From NCBI GenBank assembly GCA_030625445.1, contig DAOUQU010000135.1, positions 1 to 5,133 on the forward strand: a DNA stretch of 5,133 bases, read 5' to 3'. Numbering within the stretch: the first letter of the stretch is position 1; each line of letters opens with the position of its first letter. Of the stretch, positions 4,773-5,133 are shown in pieces. The position numbers were made by a program, and so were the translations under genes. The stretch is from Gammaproteobacteria bacterium. Lineage in GTDB: Bacteria > Pseudomonadota > Gammaproteobacteria > Chromatiales > Chromatiaceae. Under the pieces are notes generated by a model that saw only the letters and a program-made list of their open reading frames with translations, ran no database searches and had not been told where the DNA came from.

Positions 4773-5133
4773 CTATTTTGCCTGAAACACCTCTGTTTCA
4801 GGATGAAAGCCAAACCAGGCGAACCAGAAGGCCTGCATGACGGGCACCTCATTGTTGTCGCTATCCATGACGCTTCCAGATTGATGTTCCTGGTCCCACT
4901 CTATCGTAAATGACTGATCATTGACTACGTCGACAAACTGCGATTTTCCTTGTTTGTTCAACTCCACAAAGGGATAGGCCTTGTAGACGCCCGAGGCAGT
5001 CAAACCCAGCACCCGCTCTTTTGGATGGTAGGATTTCGGCGCTTTGTGATTCATCTGAAAATAGAGTTTGCGCGACTGCTCATAACCTGCGTATGGATTG
5101 ATGTTATAGCTGCGTAAATAGCCGGTTTTTGTC
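4773..5133 (-). CDS. DUF3179 domain protein, C-terminal part
   Basis: This is a partial gene: the frame is open to the right edge, so the N-terminus is outside the window. About 119 residues are present. An internal ATG at 5054 could be mistaken for the start, but the 26 codons before it continue the family sequence (TKTGYLRSYNINPYAGYEQS, then KLYF). The DUF3179 pattern is clear: HPKERVLGL, KAYPFVEL, VDVVNDQ and AFWFAWFGFHPETEV at the very end. The family is of unknown function. Members are usually exported or lipid-anchored proteins of about 300-400 residues, but the signal region cannot be seen here. An 8-bp hairpin (4781-4802) lies in the last codons with no T-tract after it. The gap to hicA is 148 bases. 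Confidence 0.85.
   Translation of the reverse strand, partial: TKTGYLRSYNINPYAGYEQSRKLYFQMNHKAPKSYHPKERVLGLTASGVYKAYPFVELNKQGKSQFVDVVNDQSFTIEWDQEHQSGSVMDSDNNEVPVMQAFWFAWFGFHPETEVFQAK

Noticed and set aside
4781..4802. Hairpin cctgaaac/gtttcagg as terminator of the DUF3179 gene
   Set aside because: It lies inside the last codons and has no T-tract after it on the minus strand, so at most it is a weak RNA structure.

Overview
The window is a stretch of bacterial chromosome that looks gammaproteobacterial. The evidence is a REP-like 'CGTTCCCAC...GTGGGAA' repeat pair, an MtfA-family gene of ordinary length, good Shine-Dalgarno sites, sigma70-like promoter hexamers and roughly even base composition. 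A marine or sediment lineage, possibly a sulfur oxidiser, would fit the Tat-exported superoxide-reductase-like protein and the DUF3179 protein. That lineage guess is an inference from gene content, not a proof.

Left part (1-2522). After a 310-base non-coding stretch holding two kinds of small repeat, five genes lie on the minus strand. In transcription order they are a RelE/HigB-like toxin (2241-2522), its XRE-type antitoxin (1979-2239), a small two-helix membrane protein of unknown role (1679-1954), a Tat-exported neelaredoxin/superoxide-reductase-like protein (1146-1553) and the M90 zinc metallopeptidase mtfA (311-1075). A perfect 17-bp inverted repeat ends the superoxide-reductase gene and sits directly against the mtfA ribosome binding site. 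The toxin promoter is near-consensus and seems to give almost no leader. An inverted repeat, probably the antitoxin's operator, covers both the -10 box and the toxin start codon.

Middle (2600-4099). A single plus-strand gene encodes an adenylate-forming CoA ligase that most resembles MenE (o-succinylbenzoate-CoA ligase). No other menaquinone gene is in view. A strong Shine-Dalgarno with its own ATG sits 35 bases upstream in another frame, which suggests a lost base near the start or a short upstream ORF. The 3' end overlaps the convergent hicB gene by 56 bp.

Right part (4044-5133, minus strand). There is a complete hicA-hicB toxin-antitoxin pair with a 4-bp ATGA overlap and a promoter embedded in nested inverted repeats. 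Next comes the C-terminal 119 or so residues of a DUF3179 protein whose reading frame runs off the right edge.

The layout is ordinary housekeeping and stress genes interleaved with two type II toxin-antitoxin modules that bracket the CoA ligase. No CRISPR array, tRNA, rRNA or transposase gene was seen. I found no convincing wholly new multi-gene system. The most interesting points are the superoxide-reductase variant lacking the usual Glu-Lys pair, the start-codon architecture of the first toxin-antitoxin operon, and the menE ends.
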